NCBI RefSeq assembly: GCF_022370835.2
Contig: NZ_CP092365.1
Span: forward strand, 1,302,001-1,366,000
From: Mycolicibacillus parakoreensis
Lineage (GTDB): Bacteria > Actinomycetota > Actinomycetes > Mycobacteriales > Mycobacteriaceae
Length of the DNA stretch: 64,000 nucleotides
Direction of reading: 5' to 3'
Each line of letters opens with the position of its first letter. Position 1 is the stretch's first letter. Positions 29,229 through 39,893 of the stretch are shown here, piece by piece. Position numbers and translations under genes: made by a program. The notes beneath the pieces were generated by a model. That model did no database searches. It saw only the letters and a program-made list of their open reading frames with translations, and was not told where the DNA came from.

Positions 29229-29759
29229 ATGCCAACGAAGAAGATCTTCGCCACCGGGGTGACCGCCGTGGCCGTTCTGGGCACCGCGGGACTGGCCGCC
29301 ACGACCGTCGCCGAGTCACCCGCACCGGCGGTGCACCCGGTGGTCTTCGACACCCCGCTGCCGCTGGACCCGCCGCCGACCCCGGCACCGGCACCGGCCG
29401 CGGACCTGCCGACCGCGGAGACCCTGACCGGCCTGCTGGACAACCTGGTCGACCCGCAGACCTCCGATGAGCTCAAAAGCGATCTGGTGGCCGGTGGGTT
29501 GCAGCGTCACCAGGCCAACGTTCTCGACCACAAGCTGCGTCAGGCCGGCCGCCGCGGGGAACTGCCGTTGACGTTCACCGCCGACAACATCCAGTCCACC
29601 GGGGAGAACACCGTCAGCTCCGACGTCACCGTCACCGGCCCCAAGATCCCCTCCCCGATCGAGAAGAACGTCACGTTCGTCAACGAGAACGGCTGGATGC
29701 TCTCCCAGGACACCGCCGATGAGCTGGTTGAAGCCATTGTGGGGCGGCTGCCCAACTGA
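29229..29759 (+). CDS. MTB12/CFP-2-type secreted antigen
   Basis: 176 residues. N-terminal signal peptide with basic MPTKK, a hydrophobic core and a likely cleavage around residues 27-30, then a Pro/Ala-rich linker (about 35-60). The mature domain matches M. tuberculosis MTB12 (Cfp2), which follows mbtH there too: VVFDTPLPLDP, PTAETLTGLLDNLVDP, DHKLRQAGRRGELPLTF, TVTGPKIPSPIEKNVTFVN, GWMLSQDTADEL. Exported protein of unknown function. Start ATG 29229 has AAGGGA upstream. The linker is longer than in Mtb12 as I recall it. Confidence 0.93.
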   Translation: MPTKKIFATGVTAVAVLGTAGLAATTVAESPAPAVHPVVFDTPLPLDPPPTPAPAPAADLPTAETLTGLLDNLVDPQTSDELKSDLVAGGLQRHQANVLDHKLRQAGRRGELPLTFTADNIQSTGENTVSSDVTVTGPKIPSPIEKNVTFVNENGWMLSQDTADELVEAIVGRLPN

Positions 29760-29781
29760 GCCTCGAGCCGCCGCGCCCGGC

Positions 29782-30123
29782 TCACCCCGGGTTGACGTCG
29801 GGGTCGAGGATCCCGGAGTGAACGCCCAGCACGTCCATGTCGAACAGGCGGGCGTGCAGCACCGTGCGGTTGCGCAGCGCCGCGCGCACCGCACGGTGCA
29901 GCCCGTCCTCGAGGTACACCACGCCCTTCCACTTCACCGCGTGGGGGAACAGATCGCCGTAAAACGTCGAATCCTCCGACAGCAGCCGGTCCAGCGCCAG
30001 CACCGTCGTCGTGGTCACCAACTCGTCCAGGCGTAACTGGCGTGGTGGAATCTGGGCCCAGTCCCGATGGGACAGGCCGTGCTCGGGATAGGGCTTGCCG
30101 TCGCGAACGCCGCGGAAAATCAT
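29782..30123 (-). CDS. Conserved mycobacterial protein (Rv2375-like), ParB-like core
   Basis: 113 residues, almost the same sequence pattern as the protein at this place in M. tuberculosis: MIFRGVRDGKPYPEHGLS, LDELVTTTTVLALDRLLSEDSTFYGDLFPHAVKWKG. The segment VVYLEDGLHRAVRAALRNRTVLHARLF recalls the 'DGHHRxxAA' strand-helix of ParB/Srx-fold proteins, so a nucleic-acid or nucleotide role is possible but unproven. Starts at ATG 30123, convergent to the MTB12-type gene and divergent from hrcA. Confidence 0.85.
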   Translation of the reverse strand: MIFRGVRDGKPYPEHGLSHRDWAQIPPRQLRLDELVTTTTVLALDRLLSEDSTFYGDLFPHAVKWKGVVYLEDGLHRAVRAALRNRTVLHARLFDMDVLGVHSGILDPDVNPG

Positions 30124-30229
30124 CGGAGAATCGGGGGGTTCAGCGGGGGACCGGCGAAGAACACGGACACATGATCAGCAAGGCTAGCCTCCGGTGTTGA
30201 TGGTGGAGAAAAACCGCTGGCGGGGACCG

Positions 30230-30235
30230 TAAACT
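30230..30235 (+). promoter_or_regulatory. Putative hrcA -10 (TAAACT)
   Basis: TANNNT hexamer 36 bp before the hrcA ATG. No CIRCE operator was seen in the 148-bp gap, so autoregulation by HrcA is not supported here. Confidence 0.5.
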
Positions 30236-30271
30236 GGATGCGACCGGATCCGACCGAGGAGGTGAACACCG

Positions 30272-31315
30272 ATGGGCAGCGCCGACGACCGCCGCTTGGA
30301 GGTGTTGCGTGCCATCGTTGCCGACTTCGTGCACACCCAAGAGCCGGTGGGGTCGAAATCGCTGGTCGATCGGCACAACCTGGGGGTCTCGTCGGCCACG
30401 GTCCGCAACGACATGGCGGTCTTGGAGGCCGAGGGCTACATCGCCCAACCGCACACCAGTTCCGGGCGGGTCCCCACCGAGAAGGGCTACCGGGAGTTCG
30501 TCGACCGCCTCGACGGGGTCAAACCCCTGTCGGGCGCCGAGCGCCGCGCCATCCTGTCGTTCCTGGAATCGGGCGTCGACCTCGACGACGTGCTGCGGCG
30601 GGCGGTGCGCACCCTGGCGCAGTTGACCCGGCAGGTCGCGATCGTGCAGTACCCGCGGCTGTCCTCCTCGACGGTGCGTCACCTGGAGGTGATCGCGCTC
30701 ACCCCGGCGCGGCTGCTGATGGTCGTCATCACCGACTCGGGCCGGGTCGACCAACGCCTCGTCGAACTCGGCGACACCATCGACGACCACCAGCTCGCCC
30801 AGCTGCGGGAGCTGCTCGGCCAGGCCCTCGACGGCAAGAAGCTCTCCGCGGCCTCGGTGGCGGTGGCCGATTTGGCCAGTCATTTCGAGCGGGTGGGCGG
30901 CCCGGCGGGGGCGCTGGGCGATGCGGTGGGCCGCTCGGCGACGGTGCTGCTGGAATCGCTGGTCGAGCACACCGAGGAGCGGATGCTGCTCGGCGGCACC
31001 GCCAACCTGACCCGCAACACCGCCGACTTCGGCGGTTCGCTGCGCTCGGTGCTCGAGGCGCTGGAGGAGCAGGTGGTGGTGTTACGGTTACTGGCGGCCC
31101 AGCAGGAGGCCGGTAAGGTCACCGTGCGCATCGGCCAGGAGACCGAAGCCGAACAGATGGCGGGCACCTCGGTGGTGTCCACGGCCTACGGGTCCAGCGG
31201 TACCGTCTACGGCGGCATGGGTGTGGTGGGGCCCACGCGAATGGACTACCCGGGAACCATGGCCAGTGTCGCCGCGGTTGCTATGTATATCGGTGAGGTG
31301 CTGGGTTCCCGTTGA
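30272..31315 (+). CDS. hrcA: HrcA, heat-inducible transcription repressor
   Basis: 347 residues, full length. N-terminal winged helix with [44 protein letters not shown] (recognition region about residues 30-70), then the HrcA GAF-like domain. It represses groE-type heat-shock operons through CIRCE. The C-terminus has the typical VRIGQE and [17 protein letters not shown] segments. GAGGAGG lies 8-9 nt upstream of ATG 30272. It leads a run of co-directional genes (dnaJ2, rsmE, phoH and on). Confidence 0.97.
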   Translation: MGSADDRRLEVLRAIVADFVHTQEPVGSKSLVDRHNLGVSSATVRNDMAVLEAEGYIAQPHTSSGRVPTEKGYREFVDRLDGVKPLSGAERRAILSFLESGVDLDDVLRRAVRTLAQLTRQVAIVQYPRLSSSTVRHLEVIALTPARLLMVVITDSGRVDQRLVELGDTIDDHQLAQLRELLGQALDGKKLSAASVAVADLASHFERVGGPAGALGDAVGRSATVLLESLVEHTEERMLLGGTANLTRNTADFGGSLRSVLEALEEQVVVLRLLAAQQEAGKVTVRIGQETEAEQMAGTSVVSTAYGSSGTVYGGMGVVGPTRMDYPGTMASVAAVAMYIGEVLGSR

Positions 31316-31369
31316 CCGGGGATGCGCACCGGATCAGATCAGAGACGGCCAGACAGGGAAGGCAAAGCG

Positions 31370-32512
31370 TTGGCACGCGACTACTACGGTCTGCTCGGCG
31401 TGAGCAGCGGTGCGAGCGACTCCGAGATCAAACGTGCCTATCGGCGGCTCGCCCGGGAACTGCATCCCGACATCAACCCCGACGAAGCCGCCCAGGCCCG
31501 GTTCAAGGAGGTGAGCGTCGCCTACGAGGTGCTGTCGGACCCGGAGAAGCGCCGCATCGTCGACCTCGGCGGTGACCCGCTGGACAACACCGGTGGGGTC
31601 GGCAACGGGTTCGGCGGGTTCGGCGGCCTCGGTGACGTGTTCGAGGCGTTCTTCGGCGGTGGCGCCGGCACCCGCGGCCCGGTGGGACGTGTGCGGCCCG
31701 GCTCGGATTCGCTGCTGCGGGTGCGGTTGGACCTCGCCGACTGCGCCACCGGGGTCACCAAACAGGTCACCGTCGACACCGCGGTGCTCTGTGACCGCTG
31801 CCAGGGCCGCGGCACCAACGGCGACTCGCAGCCGATGGCCTGCGACACCTGTGGTGGGCGCGGCGAGGTGCAGAGCGTGCAACGCTCGCTGCTCGGGCAG
31901 GTCCTGACCGCACGGCCGTGCCCGACCTGCCGCGGTGTCGGGGAGGTCATCCCCGACCCGTGCACCCGCTGCGCCGGCGACGGGCGGATTCGGGCCCGCC
32001 GCGAGATCAGCGTGAAGATCCCGGCCGGCATCGGCGACGGCATGCGGGTGCGCCTGGCGTCGCAGGGCGAGGTCGGTCCCGGCGGCGGCCCGGCCGGTGA
32101 CCTCTACGTCGAGGTGCACGAGCAGCCCCACGACATCTTCGTCCGCGACAACGACGACCTGCACTGCACCGTCTCGGTGCCGATGGTCGACGCCGCGCTG
32201 GGGGCCACGGTGACCGTGGAGGCGATCCTCGACGGGCCCACCGAGATCACCATCCCGGCCGGCACCCAACCGGGGGCGGTGCTGACCCTGCGCGGCCACG
32301 GCATGCCGCACCTGCGGTCCGGGGTACGCGGCAACCTGCACGCCCACGTCGAGGTGGTGGTGCCCGACCGGCTCGACGGCACCGACACCGCGCTGCTGCA
32401 CCAGCTCAAGGAGCACCGCGACCGCGACGTCACCGAGGTGCGCAGCACCGAGTCGGCGAGCACCGGCGGCGGGCTGTTCAGCCGACTGCGGGAAACCTTC
32501 AGCGGGCGCTGA
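31370..32512 (+). CDS. dnaJ2: DnaJ2, Hsp40 co-chaperone
   Basis: 380 residues. J domain with HPD in [18 protein letters not shown], Gly/Phe-rich stretch, then four CxxCxGxG-type zinc repeats ([32 protein letters not shown]) and the C-terminal substrate-binding domain, ending [13 protein letters not shown]. It stimulates DnaK. The start is a TTG at 31370 giving [11 protein letters not shown], with GGGAAGG upstream; no ATG or GTG fits the conserved N-terminus. It follows hrcA by 54 bp. Confidence 0.96.
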   Translation: MARDYYGLLGVSSGASDSEIKRAYRRLARELHPDINPDEAAQARFKEVSVAYEVLSDPEKRRIVDLGGDPLDNTGGVGNGFGGFGGLGDVFEAFFGGGAGTRGPVGRVRPGSDSLLRVRLDLADCATGVTKQVTVDTAVLCDRCQGRGTNGDSQPMACDTCGGRGEVQSVQRSLLGQVLTARPCPTCRGVGEVIPDPCTRCAGDGRIRARREISVKIPAGIGDGMRVRLASQGEVGPGGGPAGDLYVEVHEQPHDIFVRDNDDLHCTVSVPMVDAALGATVTVEAILDGPTEITIPAGTQPGAVLTLRGHGMPHLRSGVRGNLHAHVEVVVPDRLDGTDTALLHQLKEHRDRDVTEVRSTESASTGGGLFSRLRETFSGR

Positions 32513-32521
32513 CCCACCACC

Positions 32522-33268
32522 GTGCTGGGGCTGTTCTACGTCGAGGCGCTACCCGACACCGGGGCACTGGCCGAGGTCACCGGCGAGGAGGGATTCCACG
32601 CCGCCACCGTGCGACGCCTGCGCCGCGGCGAACAACTGTTGCTCGGCGACGGTGCCGGGCGACTGGCCCGCTGCGTGGTCGAACACGCCGACCGCGGCCG
32701 GCTGCACGCCCGGGTGCTGGCACGCTGGCGGGCCACCCCGCCCGAGCCGCCGGTCACCGTGGTGCAGGCGCTGCCGAAATCGGAGCGCTCGGAGTTGGCC
32801 GTCGAACTGGCCACCGAGGCCGGCGCCGACACGATCGTGCCGTGGGCGGCGGCGCGCTGCGTGGCCCGCTGGGACGGCCCGCGCGCCGACAAGGGGGTGC
32901 GGCGCTGGCGGGCGGTGGCCCGCGCGGCCGCCCGGCAGTCGCGGCGGGCCCACATCCCGGTCGTCGAGGAGCTCACCTCCACCGCCGCGCTGACCCGCCG
33001 GATCGAGGCGCAGAGCCGCGCCGGGGCGGTGGTGGTGGCGTTGCACGAGTCGGCCGAGACCGCGCTTCGCGACGTGGCCCTCGAGGCGGCCACCGCCGTG
33101 GTGCTGCTGGTCGGCCCGGAGGGCGGCCTCAGCGACGACGAGCGGGCCGCGGTCGCCGCCGCCGGGGCCACCGCGGTGCGGCTGGGCCCGACGGTGCTGC
33201 GCACCTCCACCGCGGCGGCGGTGGCACTCGGCGCTTTGGGGGTGTTGACCCCGCGCTGGGCGCGGTGA
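32522..33268 (+). CDS. rsmE: RsmE, 16S rRNA m3U1498 methyltransferase
   Basis: 248 residues, SPOUT-class methyltransferase. N-terminal PUA-like domain, then [29 protein letters not shown], with the trefoil-knot SAM-binding motifs [13 protein letters not shown] and [20 protein letters not shown] at the C-terminus. It methylates U1498 (E. coli numbering) of 16S rRNA. Starts at GTG 32522, 10 bp after dnaJ2. Length fits the family. Confidence 0.95.
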   Translation: MLGLFYVEALPDTGALAEVTGEEGFHAATVRRLRRGEQLLLGDGAGRLARCVVEHADRGRLHARVLARWRATPPEPPVTVVQALPKSERSELAVELATEAGADTIVPWAAARCVARWDGPRADKGVRRWRAVARAAARQSRRAHIPVVEELTSTAALTRRIEAQSRAGAVVVALHESAETALRDVALEAATAVVLLVGPEGGLSDDERAAVAAAGATAVRLGPTVLRTSTAAAVALGALGVLTPRWAR

Positions 33269-33302
33269 GCGCGGTCCCGCCCGGTCGGCGCGGTCCCGGC
33301 GG

Positions 33303-33320
33303 TAGACTGGGGCGCGCCCC
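33303..33320 (+). promoter_or_regulatory. phoH promoter -10 and downstream palindrome
   Basis: TAGACT at 33303-33308, a strong mycobacterial -10, immediately followed by the 12-bp palindrome GGGGCGCGCCCC (33309-33320), which would lie at the 5' end of the transcript. The phoH TTG is 33 bp further on. Confidence 0.5.
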
Positions 33321-33353
33321 ATCGACCGATCCGAAAGCAGGAACAGACCACTC

Positions 33354-34400
33354 TTGACGCTCCGCGAGACCGACGCCGCGTCCTCTTCGCAGGTTCGCAG
33401 CGGCATTGATGTCCCCCCCGACCTCGTCATGGGCCTGCTCGGTTCGGCCGATGGCAATCTGCGTGAACTGGAGCGGCTGCTCGCCGCCGACCTGCACGTG
33501 CGTGGCAACGTCGTCACCGTCACCGGAGAGCCCGCCGACGTGGCGCTGGCCGAACGTGTCATCACCGAGTTGATCGCGGTGGTGGCCAGCGGCAAGCCGC
33601 TGAGCCCCGACGCGGTCCGCCACAGCGTGACCATGCTCGTCGGCACCGACAACGAGTCCCCGGCCGAGGTGTTCAGTCTCGACATCCTGTCGCGGCGCGG
33701 CAAGACGATCCGGCCCAAGACGCTGAACCAGAAACGCTACGTCGACGCCATCGACGCGCACACGATCGTGTTCGGCATCGGTCCCGCCGGCACCGGAAAG
33801 ACCTACCTGGCGATGGCCAAGGCGGTCAACGCGCTGCAGAACAAGGAGGTCACCCGGATCATCCTCACCCGCCCGGCGGTGGAGGCCGGTGAGCGGCTGG
33901 GATTTCTGCCGGGCACGCTCAGCGAGAAGATCGACCCGTACCTGCGCCCGCTCTACGACGCGCTGCACGACATGATGGACCCCGAACTGATCGGCAAGCT
34001 CATGGCCGCCGGGGTCATCGAGGTCGCGCCGCTGGCCTACATGCGCGGTCGCACCCTCAACGACGCGTTCATCATCCTCGACGAGGCGCAGAACACCACC
34101 GCCGAACAGATGAAGATGTTTCTGACCCGGCTGGGATTCGGCTCCAAAATCGTGGTGACCGGCGATGTCACCCAGGTGGATCTGCCCGGCGGGGCCCGCT
34201 CCGGGCTGCGCGCGGCCGCCGAGGTGCTCGGCGACATCGACGACATCCACTTCACCGAGCTGAGCAGCGCCGACGTGGTGCGGCACCGGTTGGTCTCCGA
34301 GATCGTCGACGCCTATGAGAAACACGGCGCCGGCAGCGAACCGGGGCCCGTGCTCGACCGGGCGCCCCGGCGTGCGGCGGCCCACCGGTCCCGGCGGTGA
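33354..34400 (+). CDS. phoH: PhoH-like ATPase
   Basis: 348 residues. Walker A in [18 protein letters not shown] near residue 142, Walker B in [17 protein letters not shown] near 240, and [12 protein letters not shown]-terminal KH-like region. P-loop NTPase of the PhoH family, linked to RNA metabolism; in many bacteria the gene sits before ybeY and era, as here. The start is a TTG (33354) because no ATG/GTG fits and the conserved N-terminus [18 protein letters not shown] follows at the right distance. Confidence 0.95.
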   Translation: MTLRETDAASSSQVRSGIDVPPDLVMGLLGSADGNLRELERLLAADLHVRGNVVTVTGEPADVALAERVITELIAVVASGKPLSPDAVRHSVTMLVGTDNESPAEVFSLDILSRRGKTIRPKTLNQKRYVDAIDAHTIVFGIGPAGTGKTYLAMAKAVNALQNKEVTRIILTRPAVEAGERLGFLPGTLSEKIDPYLRPLYDALHDMMDPELIGKLMAAGVIEVAPLAYMRGRTLNDAFIILDEAQNTTAEQMKMFLTRLGFGSKIVVTGDVTQVDLPGGARSGLRAAAEVLGDIDDIHFTELSSADVVRHRLVSEIVDAYEKHGAGSEPGPVLDRAPRRAAAHRSRR

Positions 34401-34407
34401 CCGGCCG

Positions 34408-34944
34408 GTGAGCATCGACGTCTCCAACGAGTCCGGCATCGACGTCTCGGAGCGCGAACTGGTCAGCGTCGCGCAGTTCGTGCTGGCCGCGATGAACGTC
34501 AACCCGGCCGCCGAGCTGTCGCTGGTGTTGCTCGACACCACCGCGATGGCCGACCTGCACATGCGGTGGATGGACCTGCCGGGGCCGACCGACGTCATGA
34601 GCTTCCCGATGGATGAGATCGAACCCGGCGGGCGGCCCGACGCCCCGGAGCCCGGACCGGCGATGCTCGGCGACATCGTGTTGTGCCCGGAGTTCGCCGC
34701 GACCCAGGCCGCCGGTGCCGGCCACGCGCTCGGCCATGAACTGGCGCTGCTGACCGTGCACGGCGTGCTGCACCTGCTCGGTTACGACCACGCCGAGCCG
34801 GCCGAGGAGAAGGAGATGTTCGCCCTGCAGACGCGACTGCTCGAGGACTGGGTCGACGAGGAGGTGGCGGGCTACCGGCGCGACCGGCAGGCCGAACGCG
34901 ACCAGCGTCTGCTGGACAAGTCCCGGTACTTCGACGAATCGTGA
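34408..34944 (+). CDS. ybeY: YbeY, endoribonuclease for rRNA maturation
   Basis: 178 residues. The zinc site [11 protein letters not shown] near residue 117-127 (three His) is intact, and the conserved [12 protein letters not shown] is present. A metal-dependent RNase of the UPF0054 family acting in 16S rRNA 3' maturation and ribosome quality control. GTG 34408 is chosen because [10 protein letters not shown] is the conserved start; the frame extends upstream into phoH. GTGA overlap with the next gene. Confidence 0.96.
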   Translation: MSIDVSNESGIDVSERELVSVAQFVLAAMNVNPAAELSLVLLDTTAMADLHMRWMDLPGPTDVMSFPMDEIEPGGRPDAPEPGPAMLGDIVLCPEFAATQAAGAGHALGHELALLTVHGVLHLLGYDHAEPAEEKEMFALQTRLLEDWVDEEVAGYRRDRQAERDQRLLDKSRYFDES

Positions 34945-36236
34945 GTGCCCTGCCGCCGCTGCTCGGGGCGATCATCCTGGTGGTCCTCGGCGGGGTGTTG
35001 GCCGCGATCGACGCCGCGATCAGCACCGTGTCCATCGCGCGGGTCGAGGAGATGGTCCGTGACGAGCGTCCCGGAGCGGTGCGCCTGGCCGCGGTGGTCA
35101 CCCAGCGCCCCAGCTACATCAACCTGGTGGTGCTGTTGCGCATCGCCTGCGAGGTCACCGCCACCGTGTTGCTGGTGGCGTTCCTCTACGGCGAGCTGGG
35201 TTGGGACTGGGGCCGGCTCACCGCCGCGGTCATCATGGTGGTGACCAGCTTCGTGCTGATCGGGGTGGGTCCGCGCACCATCGGCCGGCAGAACGCCTAC
35301 TCGATCGCGTTGGCCGCCGCGCTGCCGCTGCAGGTGATCTCGGTGCTGCTGACCCCGATCAGCCGTCTGCTGGTGCACGTCGGTAACGCGTTGACCCCCG
35401 GACGCGGCTTCCGCAACGGGCCGTTCGCCTCCGAGGTCGAACTGCGTGAGGTGGTCGATCTGGCGGGCCAGCGCGGCATCGTCGCCGACGACGAGCGGCG
35501 GATGATCCAGTCGGTGTTCGAACTCGGCGACACCCCGGCGCGGGAGGTCATGGTGCCGCGCACCGAGATGGTCTGGATCGAGAAGGACAAGTCGGCGGGG
35601 CAGGCCACCTCGCTGGCGGTGCGCAGCGGGCATTCCCGCATCCCGGTCATCGGCGAGAACGTCGATGACATCCTCGGTGTGGTGTACCTGAAAGACCTGG
35701 TGCGCCAGACCTACTACTCGCCCAACAGCGGCCAGGACATCACCGCCGGGCAGCTGATGCGGCCCGCGGTGTTCGTTCCCGACTCCAAACCCCTCGATGA
35801 CCTGCTGCGGGAGATGCAGCGCGATCGATACCACATGGCGTTGCTGGTCGACGAGTACGGCGCGATCGCCGGGCTGGTGTCCATCGAGGATGTGCTCGAG
35901 GAGATCGTCGGCGAGATCGCCGACGAATACGACCAGGGTGAGGTCGCCCCGGTGGAGGAGCTGGGCGATCGCCGCTTCCGGGTGTCGGCGCGGTTGCCCA
36001 TCGAGGATCTCGGCGAGTTGTACGGTGTCGAGTTCGAAGACGATCTCGATGTCGACACCGTCGGCGGACTGTTGGCGCTGGAACTGGGCCGGGTTCCGCT
36101 GCCGGGTGCCGAGGTGGTGTCGCACGGGCTGCGGCTGCGCGCCGAATCCGGTCCCGACCACCGGGGCCGGTTGCGGGTCGGCACCGTGTTGACCAGCCCG
36201 ATCGAGCCGGACGAGGCGGAGGAGACCGATGAGTGA
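34941..36236 (+). CDS. CNNM/CorC-family membrane protein with CBS pair
   Basis: 431 residues. N-terminal DUF21/CNNM membrane domain with about three to four hydrophobic segments (residues 1-130). Then two CBS domains ([20 protein letters not shown], and [29 protein letters not shown] near 310), and a C-terminal CorC_HlyC domain ([18 protein letters not shown]). Family members are associated with magnesium or cobalt transport. Counterpart of Rv2366c. Starts at GTG 34941 in the ybeY stop; overlaps the next ORF by 8 bp. Confidence 0.93.
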   Translation: MSALPPLLGAIILVVLGGVLAAIDAAISTVSIARVEEMVRDERPGAVRLAAVVTQRPSYINLVVLLRIACEVTATVLLVAFLYGELGWDWGRLTAAVIMVVTSFVLIGVGPRTIGRQNAYSIALAAALPLQVISVLLTPISRLLVHVGNALTPGRGFRNGPFASEVELREVVDLAGQRGIVADDERRMIQSVFELGDTPAREVMVPRTEMVWIEKDKSAGQATSLAVRSGHSRIPVIGENVDDILGVVYLKDLVRQTYYSPNSGQDITAGQLMRPAVFVPDSKPLDDLLREMQRDRYHMALLVDEYGAIAGLVSIEDVLEEIVGEIADEYDQGEVAPVEELGDRRFRVSARLPIEDLGELYGVEFEDDLDVDTVGGLLALELGRVPLPGAEVVSHGLRLRAESGPDHRGRLRVGTVLTSPIEPDEAEETDE

Positions 36237-36558
36237 ACCGCTGGGCGCCCTAGACGCTGAGGACACCAAACTGGTGGTGTTGGCCCGCGGGGCGATGGCG
36301 CGCGCGGAGGCCGATGCCGGTGCGGCCGTGCGCGACCTCGACGGGCGCACCTACGCGGCGGCGCCGGTGCGCCTCGACGCGCTGGGATTGACCGCCCTGC
36401 AGGCCGCGGTCGCCGCGGCGGTCGCCAGCGGCGCCCCCGGGGTGGAGGCCGCGGTCCTGGTCGGCGGGACCGTCGACGACCCCGGGGTGGCGGCGGTGCG
36501 GGAACTGACCGCTTCGGCGGCGATCGTCGTCACCGACCGCTCGGGCCGCCCGCAGTGA
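36229..36558 (+). CDS. Small cytidine-deaminase-fold protein, catalytic residues absent
   Basis: 109 residues, equivalent of Rv2365c. The overall pattern ([55 protein letters not shown]) fits the cytidine deaminase fold, but the HAE and PCxxC zinc ligands are missing and there is no Cys or His at all. It is therefore unlikely to be a deaminase. Start ATG 36229 overlaps the CorC-like gene; era follows after 100 bp that contain nothing obvious. Confidence 0.8.
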   Translation: MSEPLGALDAEDTKLVVLARGAMARAEADAGAAVRDLDGRTYAAAPVRLDALGLTALQAAVAAAVASGAPGVEAAVLVGGTVDDPGVAAVRELTASAAIVVTDRSGRPQ

Positions 36559-36658
36559 GCGCCCCGACCGTGTCGTCACCGCGAAAAATCGTCGGTGTTC
36601 TCGCAGGGGGTGCACGCTCGGCGCGATCTGCGGCCGCGACGGCGGTGAGGTGTCTTCG

Positions 36659-37561
36659 GTGAGTGAATTCCGTTCCGGTTTCGTGTGTTTGGTGGGCCGG
36701 CCCAACACGGGGAAATCCACGCTGACCAACGCCCTGGTCGGGGCGAAGGTCGCGATCACCTCCAACCGCCCCCAGACCACCCGGCACACCATCCGGGGGA
36801 TCCTGCACCGCACCGACTTCCAGCTCATCCTGGTCGACACCCCCGGTCTGCACCGGCCCCGTACCCTGTTGGGGCAGCGCCTCAACGACCTGGTCCGCGA
36901 CACCTACGGCCAGGTCGACGTGATCGGGTTGTGCATCCCCGCCGACGAGAAGATCGGCCCCGGCGACCGCTGGATCGTCGACCAGATCCGCGCGGTCGCA
37001 CCGCGAACCCCGCTGGTGGCGGTCGTCACCAAGATCGACAAGGTCGGCAAGGACCGGCTGGCCCAGCAACTCGTCGCGGTGCAGGACCTGGTCGGCACCG
37101 ACCGGACCGAGATCGTGCCGGTCTCGGCGGTCACCGGCGAGCAGATCGACGTGCTCACCGAGGTGTTGGCTGCCGGACTGCCCCCCGGCCCGGCGTTCTA
37201 CCCCGACGGCGAGCTCACCGACGAGCCCGAGGAAACCCTGATGGCCGAGTTCATCCGCGAGGCCGCCCTCGAAGGGGTCCGCGACGAACTGCCGCACTCG
37301 TTGGCGGTGGTGATCGAGGACGTGGCCCCCCGTGAGGGCCGCGACGACCTGATCGACGTGCACGCGGTGCTCTTCGTCGAGCGCACCAGCCAGAAAGGCA
37401 TCGTCATCGGCAAGGGCGGAGCCCGGTTGCGCGAGGTGGGCACCACCGCTCGGAGCCAGATCGAGAAACTTCTGGGCACCCAGGTGTATCTGGATCTGCG
37501 TGTCAAGATCGCCAAGAACTGGCAGCGCGACCCCAAACAGTTGGGACGGCTGGGTTTTTGA
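36659..37561 (+). CDS. era: Era GTPase
   Basis: 300 residues. G1 GRPNTGKST, G3 DTPG, G4 TKID, then the C-terminal KH domain with GIVIGKGGARLREVG. It binds the 3' end of 16S rRNA during small-subunit assembly. GTG 36659 (MSEFRSGFVCLVGRPN) is preferred over GTG 36650 because GAGGTG lies 6 nt upstream and it matches the family length. Convergent with amiA2, 8 bp apart. Confidence 0.96.
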   Translation: MSEFRSGFVCLVGRPNTGKSTLTNALVGAKVAITSNRPQTTRHTIRGILHRTDFQLILVDTPGLHRPRTLLGQRLNDLVRDTYGQVDVIGLCIPADEKIGPGDRWIVDQIRAVAPRTPLVAVVTKIDKVGKDRLAQQLVAVQDLVGTDRTEIVPVSAVTGEQIDVLTEVLAAGLPPGPAFYPDGELTDEPEETLMAEFIREAALEGVRDELPHSLAVVIEDVAPREGRDDLIDVHAVLFVERTSQKGIVIGKGGARLREVGTTARSQIEKLLGTQVYLDLRVKIAKNWQRDPKQLGRLGF

Positions 37562-37569
37562 TCCCGGGC

Positions 37570-39000
37570 TCAGCGGCGGCCGCTCCACCAGGGGTCGGGC
37601 TGCTGGGTGGCCCACCCGCTGATCGCCTCCAGTTCGGCGGCCAACGAGATCAGCATCGGTTCGCTGTTGGCCGGCCCCATCAACTGCACACCGATCGGCA
37701 GCCCGGCGGTGGTGAAGCCGGCCGGGACGTTGATCGACGGCCAGCCCACCAGGTTCCACGGCCAGGTCACCGGACACGCGGCGATCATGGCCCGGTCGGT
37801 GGCGCTGCTGGAGAGCCCGTCGAAGGCGTCCACCGCCGGGGCCGGCTGTGCGGTGGTCGGCGCCAGGATCACGTCGACGGTGCGGAAGATCGAGCCGATG
37901 CGCCGGCGGGTGGCGGCCTCGTGGGCGCGCGCGCGGCGCAGCACCCGCTCCGACAGCAGCCGGCCCAGCCGCATGTTGGTGCGGGTGCGCGGATCCAGCT
38001 CCACCCCGTCGCCGAGCCGGTAGGCGGCGTCGAGCACCCCGGCGGTCGAGCGCGCCAGAAAACTCCACGACGACCGCAGCCCGTAGTCGGGGTTGCCGGT
38101 TACGACCGTGTGGCCGAGCTGTTCGAGGCGCTGGGCGGTGACGGTGAGTGCCGCGGCGATCTCGTGGTGCAGCCGCGCGGGGAACCCCGTGAACGGGAAA
38201 CGGGTGGAGACCGCCACCCGCAGCGCTCCGGTGGCCACCCCGGTGCCGGGCGGGTACACCGTGACCGGCGGCGGGGTGTGCCGGTCGCCGTCGGTGTTGC
38301 CGGCCACCGCGTCGAGCACCAGCGCGGCATCGGCGACGGTGCGCGCCAGCACGCCGTGGACGGTGATGCCGTTGAACGCCTCGGGCAGCGGCCAGGTGGA
38401 GATGCGGCCCCGCTGCGGTTTGATCCCCACCAGATGCGTCCAGGCCGCCGGGATGCGCACACTGCCGGCGCCGTCGGAACCGATCGCCGCGGTCACCAGC
38501 CCCGCGGCCACCGCGGCGGCGCTCCCGCCGGACGACCCGCCCGGGGTGTGCCCGGGCGACCACGGGTTGCGGGTGTGCCCGAAGCCGGGCCCGCTGGTGA
38601 ACGGCCACTGGCCCAACTCGCAGCTGTTGGTCTTGCCGACGATCACCGCCCCGGCGCGACGCAGCCGGCGTACCACCTCGGCGTCGGCACCGGCCGGGGC
38701 CACGTAGCCTTCGCTGCCGAACGCGGTCGGCACCCCCGCGACGTCGACGTCGTCTTTGACCGCGATCGGGACGCCCAACAGCGGCGCACCCGTACCGGCG
38801 GCGCGCCGCCGGTCGGCCTCGGCGGCCTCGGCCAGCGCCGAGTCGGCCAACACCACCCGGAAGGCGTTGAGGTCGGGCTGGCTGGCCTCGATGGCCGCCA
38901 ACGCCCGGGTGGTGAGCTCCACAGCGGTCACCTCACCGCTGGCCAGCTGATAGAGCTGGTCAGTCAGGGTGACAAAGCGGGGCGCCGCGGAGTTACTCAT
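37570..39000 (-). CDS. amiA2: Amidase (AmiA2-like)
   Basis: 476 residues, amidase-signature family. The Ser-cisSer-Lys triad is visible: Lys in GVPIAVKDDVDVAG near residue 82, the Gly/Ser stretch TPGGSSGGSAAAVAAG near 150-165, and the nucleophile Ser in GSDGAGSVRIPAAW. It hydrolyses an amide substrate that cannot be told from sequence. ATG 39000 (MSNSAAPRF) is chosen over the longer frame to 39045. Diverges from recO with a 62-bp gap. Confidence 0.9.
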   Translation of the reverse strand: MSNSAAPRFVTLTDQLYQLASGEVTAVELTTRALAAIEASQPDLNAFRVVLADSALAEAAEADRRRAAGTGAPLLGVPIAVKDDVDVAGVPTAFGSEGYVAPAGADAEVVRRLRRAGAVIVGKTNSCELGQWPFTSGPGFGHTRNPWSPGHTPGGSSGGSAAAVAAGLVTAAIGSDGAGSVRIPAAWTHLVGIKPQRGRISTWPLPEAFNGITVHGVLARTVADAALVLDAVAGNTDGDRHTPPPVTVYPPGTGVATGALRVAVSTRFPFTGFPARLHHEIAAALTVTAQRLEQLGHTVVTGNPDYGLRSSWSFLARSTAGVLDAAYRLGDGVELDPRTRTNMRLGRLLSERVLRRARAHEAATRRRIGSIFRTVDVILAPTTAQPAPAVDAFDGLSSSATDRAMIAACPVTWPWNLVGWPSINVPAGFTTAGLPIGVQLMGPANSEPMLISLAAELEAISGWATQQPDPWWSGRR

Positions 39001-39062
39001 CGGTCTCGACCCTATCGGCGCGCTACCCCGGCGATGTCGCGACACGATGCGACACTGGTGTG

Positions 39063-39893
39063 ATGCGGCTCTATCGGGACCGGGCGGTGGTGGTGCGCCA
39101 GCATAAGCTCGGCGAGGCCGACCGGATCGTCACCTTGCTCACCCGCGACCACGGGCTGGTCCGCGCGGTGGCCAAGGGGGTGCGCCGCACCCGCAGCAAA
39201 TTCGGCGCCCGCCTGGAGCCGTTCGCCCACATCGACGTGCAACTGCACCCCGGGCGCAACCTCGACATCGTCACCCAGGTGGTCGCGATCGACGCCTTCG
39301 CCGCCGCCATCGTCAGCGACTACGGCCGCTACACCTGCGCGTGCGCGGTGTTGGAGACCGCCGAGCGCCTCGCCGGGGAGGAACGTGCCCCCGCCCCGGC
39401 CCTGCACCGGCTCACGGTGGCGGCGCTGCGCGCGGTCGCCGACGGGACACGGCCGCGCGAACTGGTCCTCGACGCCTACCTGCTGCGCGCCATGGGCATC
39501 TCCGGGTGGGCCCCGGCGCTGGTTGAGTGCGCCCGCTGCGCGAGCCCCGGGCCGCATCGGGCGTTCCACGTCGCCGCCGGCGGCAGCGTATGCACCTACT
39601 GTCGCCCCGCCGGGTCCAGCACACCGCCGCTGGGGGTGGTGGAGTTGATGTCGGCCCTGCACGACGGGGACTGGGAGGCCGCCCAGGCCGCCCCGGCGGC
39701 GCATCGCAGTCACGCCAGCGGGCTGGTCGCCGCGCACCTGCAGTGGCATCTGGAACGCAAGCTGCGGACGTTGCCACTGGTGGAGCGGGGCGAGCGGGCC
39801 GATCGTGCGGTTGCCGAGCAGCGGGCTCGGCTGGTCAGGCAGGATGTGGCCCATGGTGACGAACCGGATCGGCGGCTCCCGGCGATCGGCTGA
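39063..39893 (+). CDS. recO: RecO, recombination mediator
   Basis: 276 residues. OB-fold N-terminus [31 protein letters not shown]; helical domain with a zinc-type CxxC pair (ECARCASPG near 157 and CTYCRPAG near 178). RecO loads RecA with RecR on SSB-coated DNA and anneals strands. ATG 39063 matches the mycobacterial N-terminus. The last 41 bp overlap uppS. The C-terminal 20 residues diverge from the family. Confidence 0.95.
   Translation: MRLYRDRAVVVRQHKLGEADRIVTLLTRDHGLVRAVAKGVRRTRSKFGARLEPFAHIDVQLHPGRNLDIVTQVVAIDAFAAAIVSDYGRYTCACAVLETAERLAGEERAPAPALHRLTVAALRAVADGTRPRELVLDAYLLRAMGISGWAPALVECARCASPGPHRAFHVAAGGSVCTYCRPAGSSTPPLGVVELMSALHDGDWEAAQAAPAAHRSHASGLVAAHLQWHLERKLRTLPLVERGERADRAVAEQRARLVRQDVAHGDEPDRRLPAIG

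Noticed and set aside
30178..30192. AAGGCTAGCCT before hrcA as an IdeR half-box
   Set aside because: Too short and only half of the dyad fits; no iron link to hrcA.
36229..36558. Cytidine deaminase
   Set aside because: The fold fits, but zinc ligands and catalytic Glu motif are absent.
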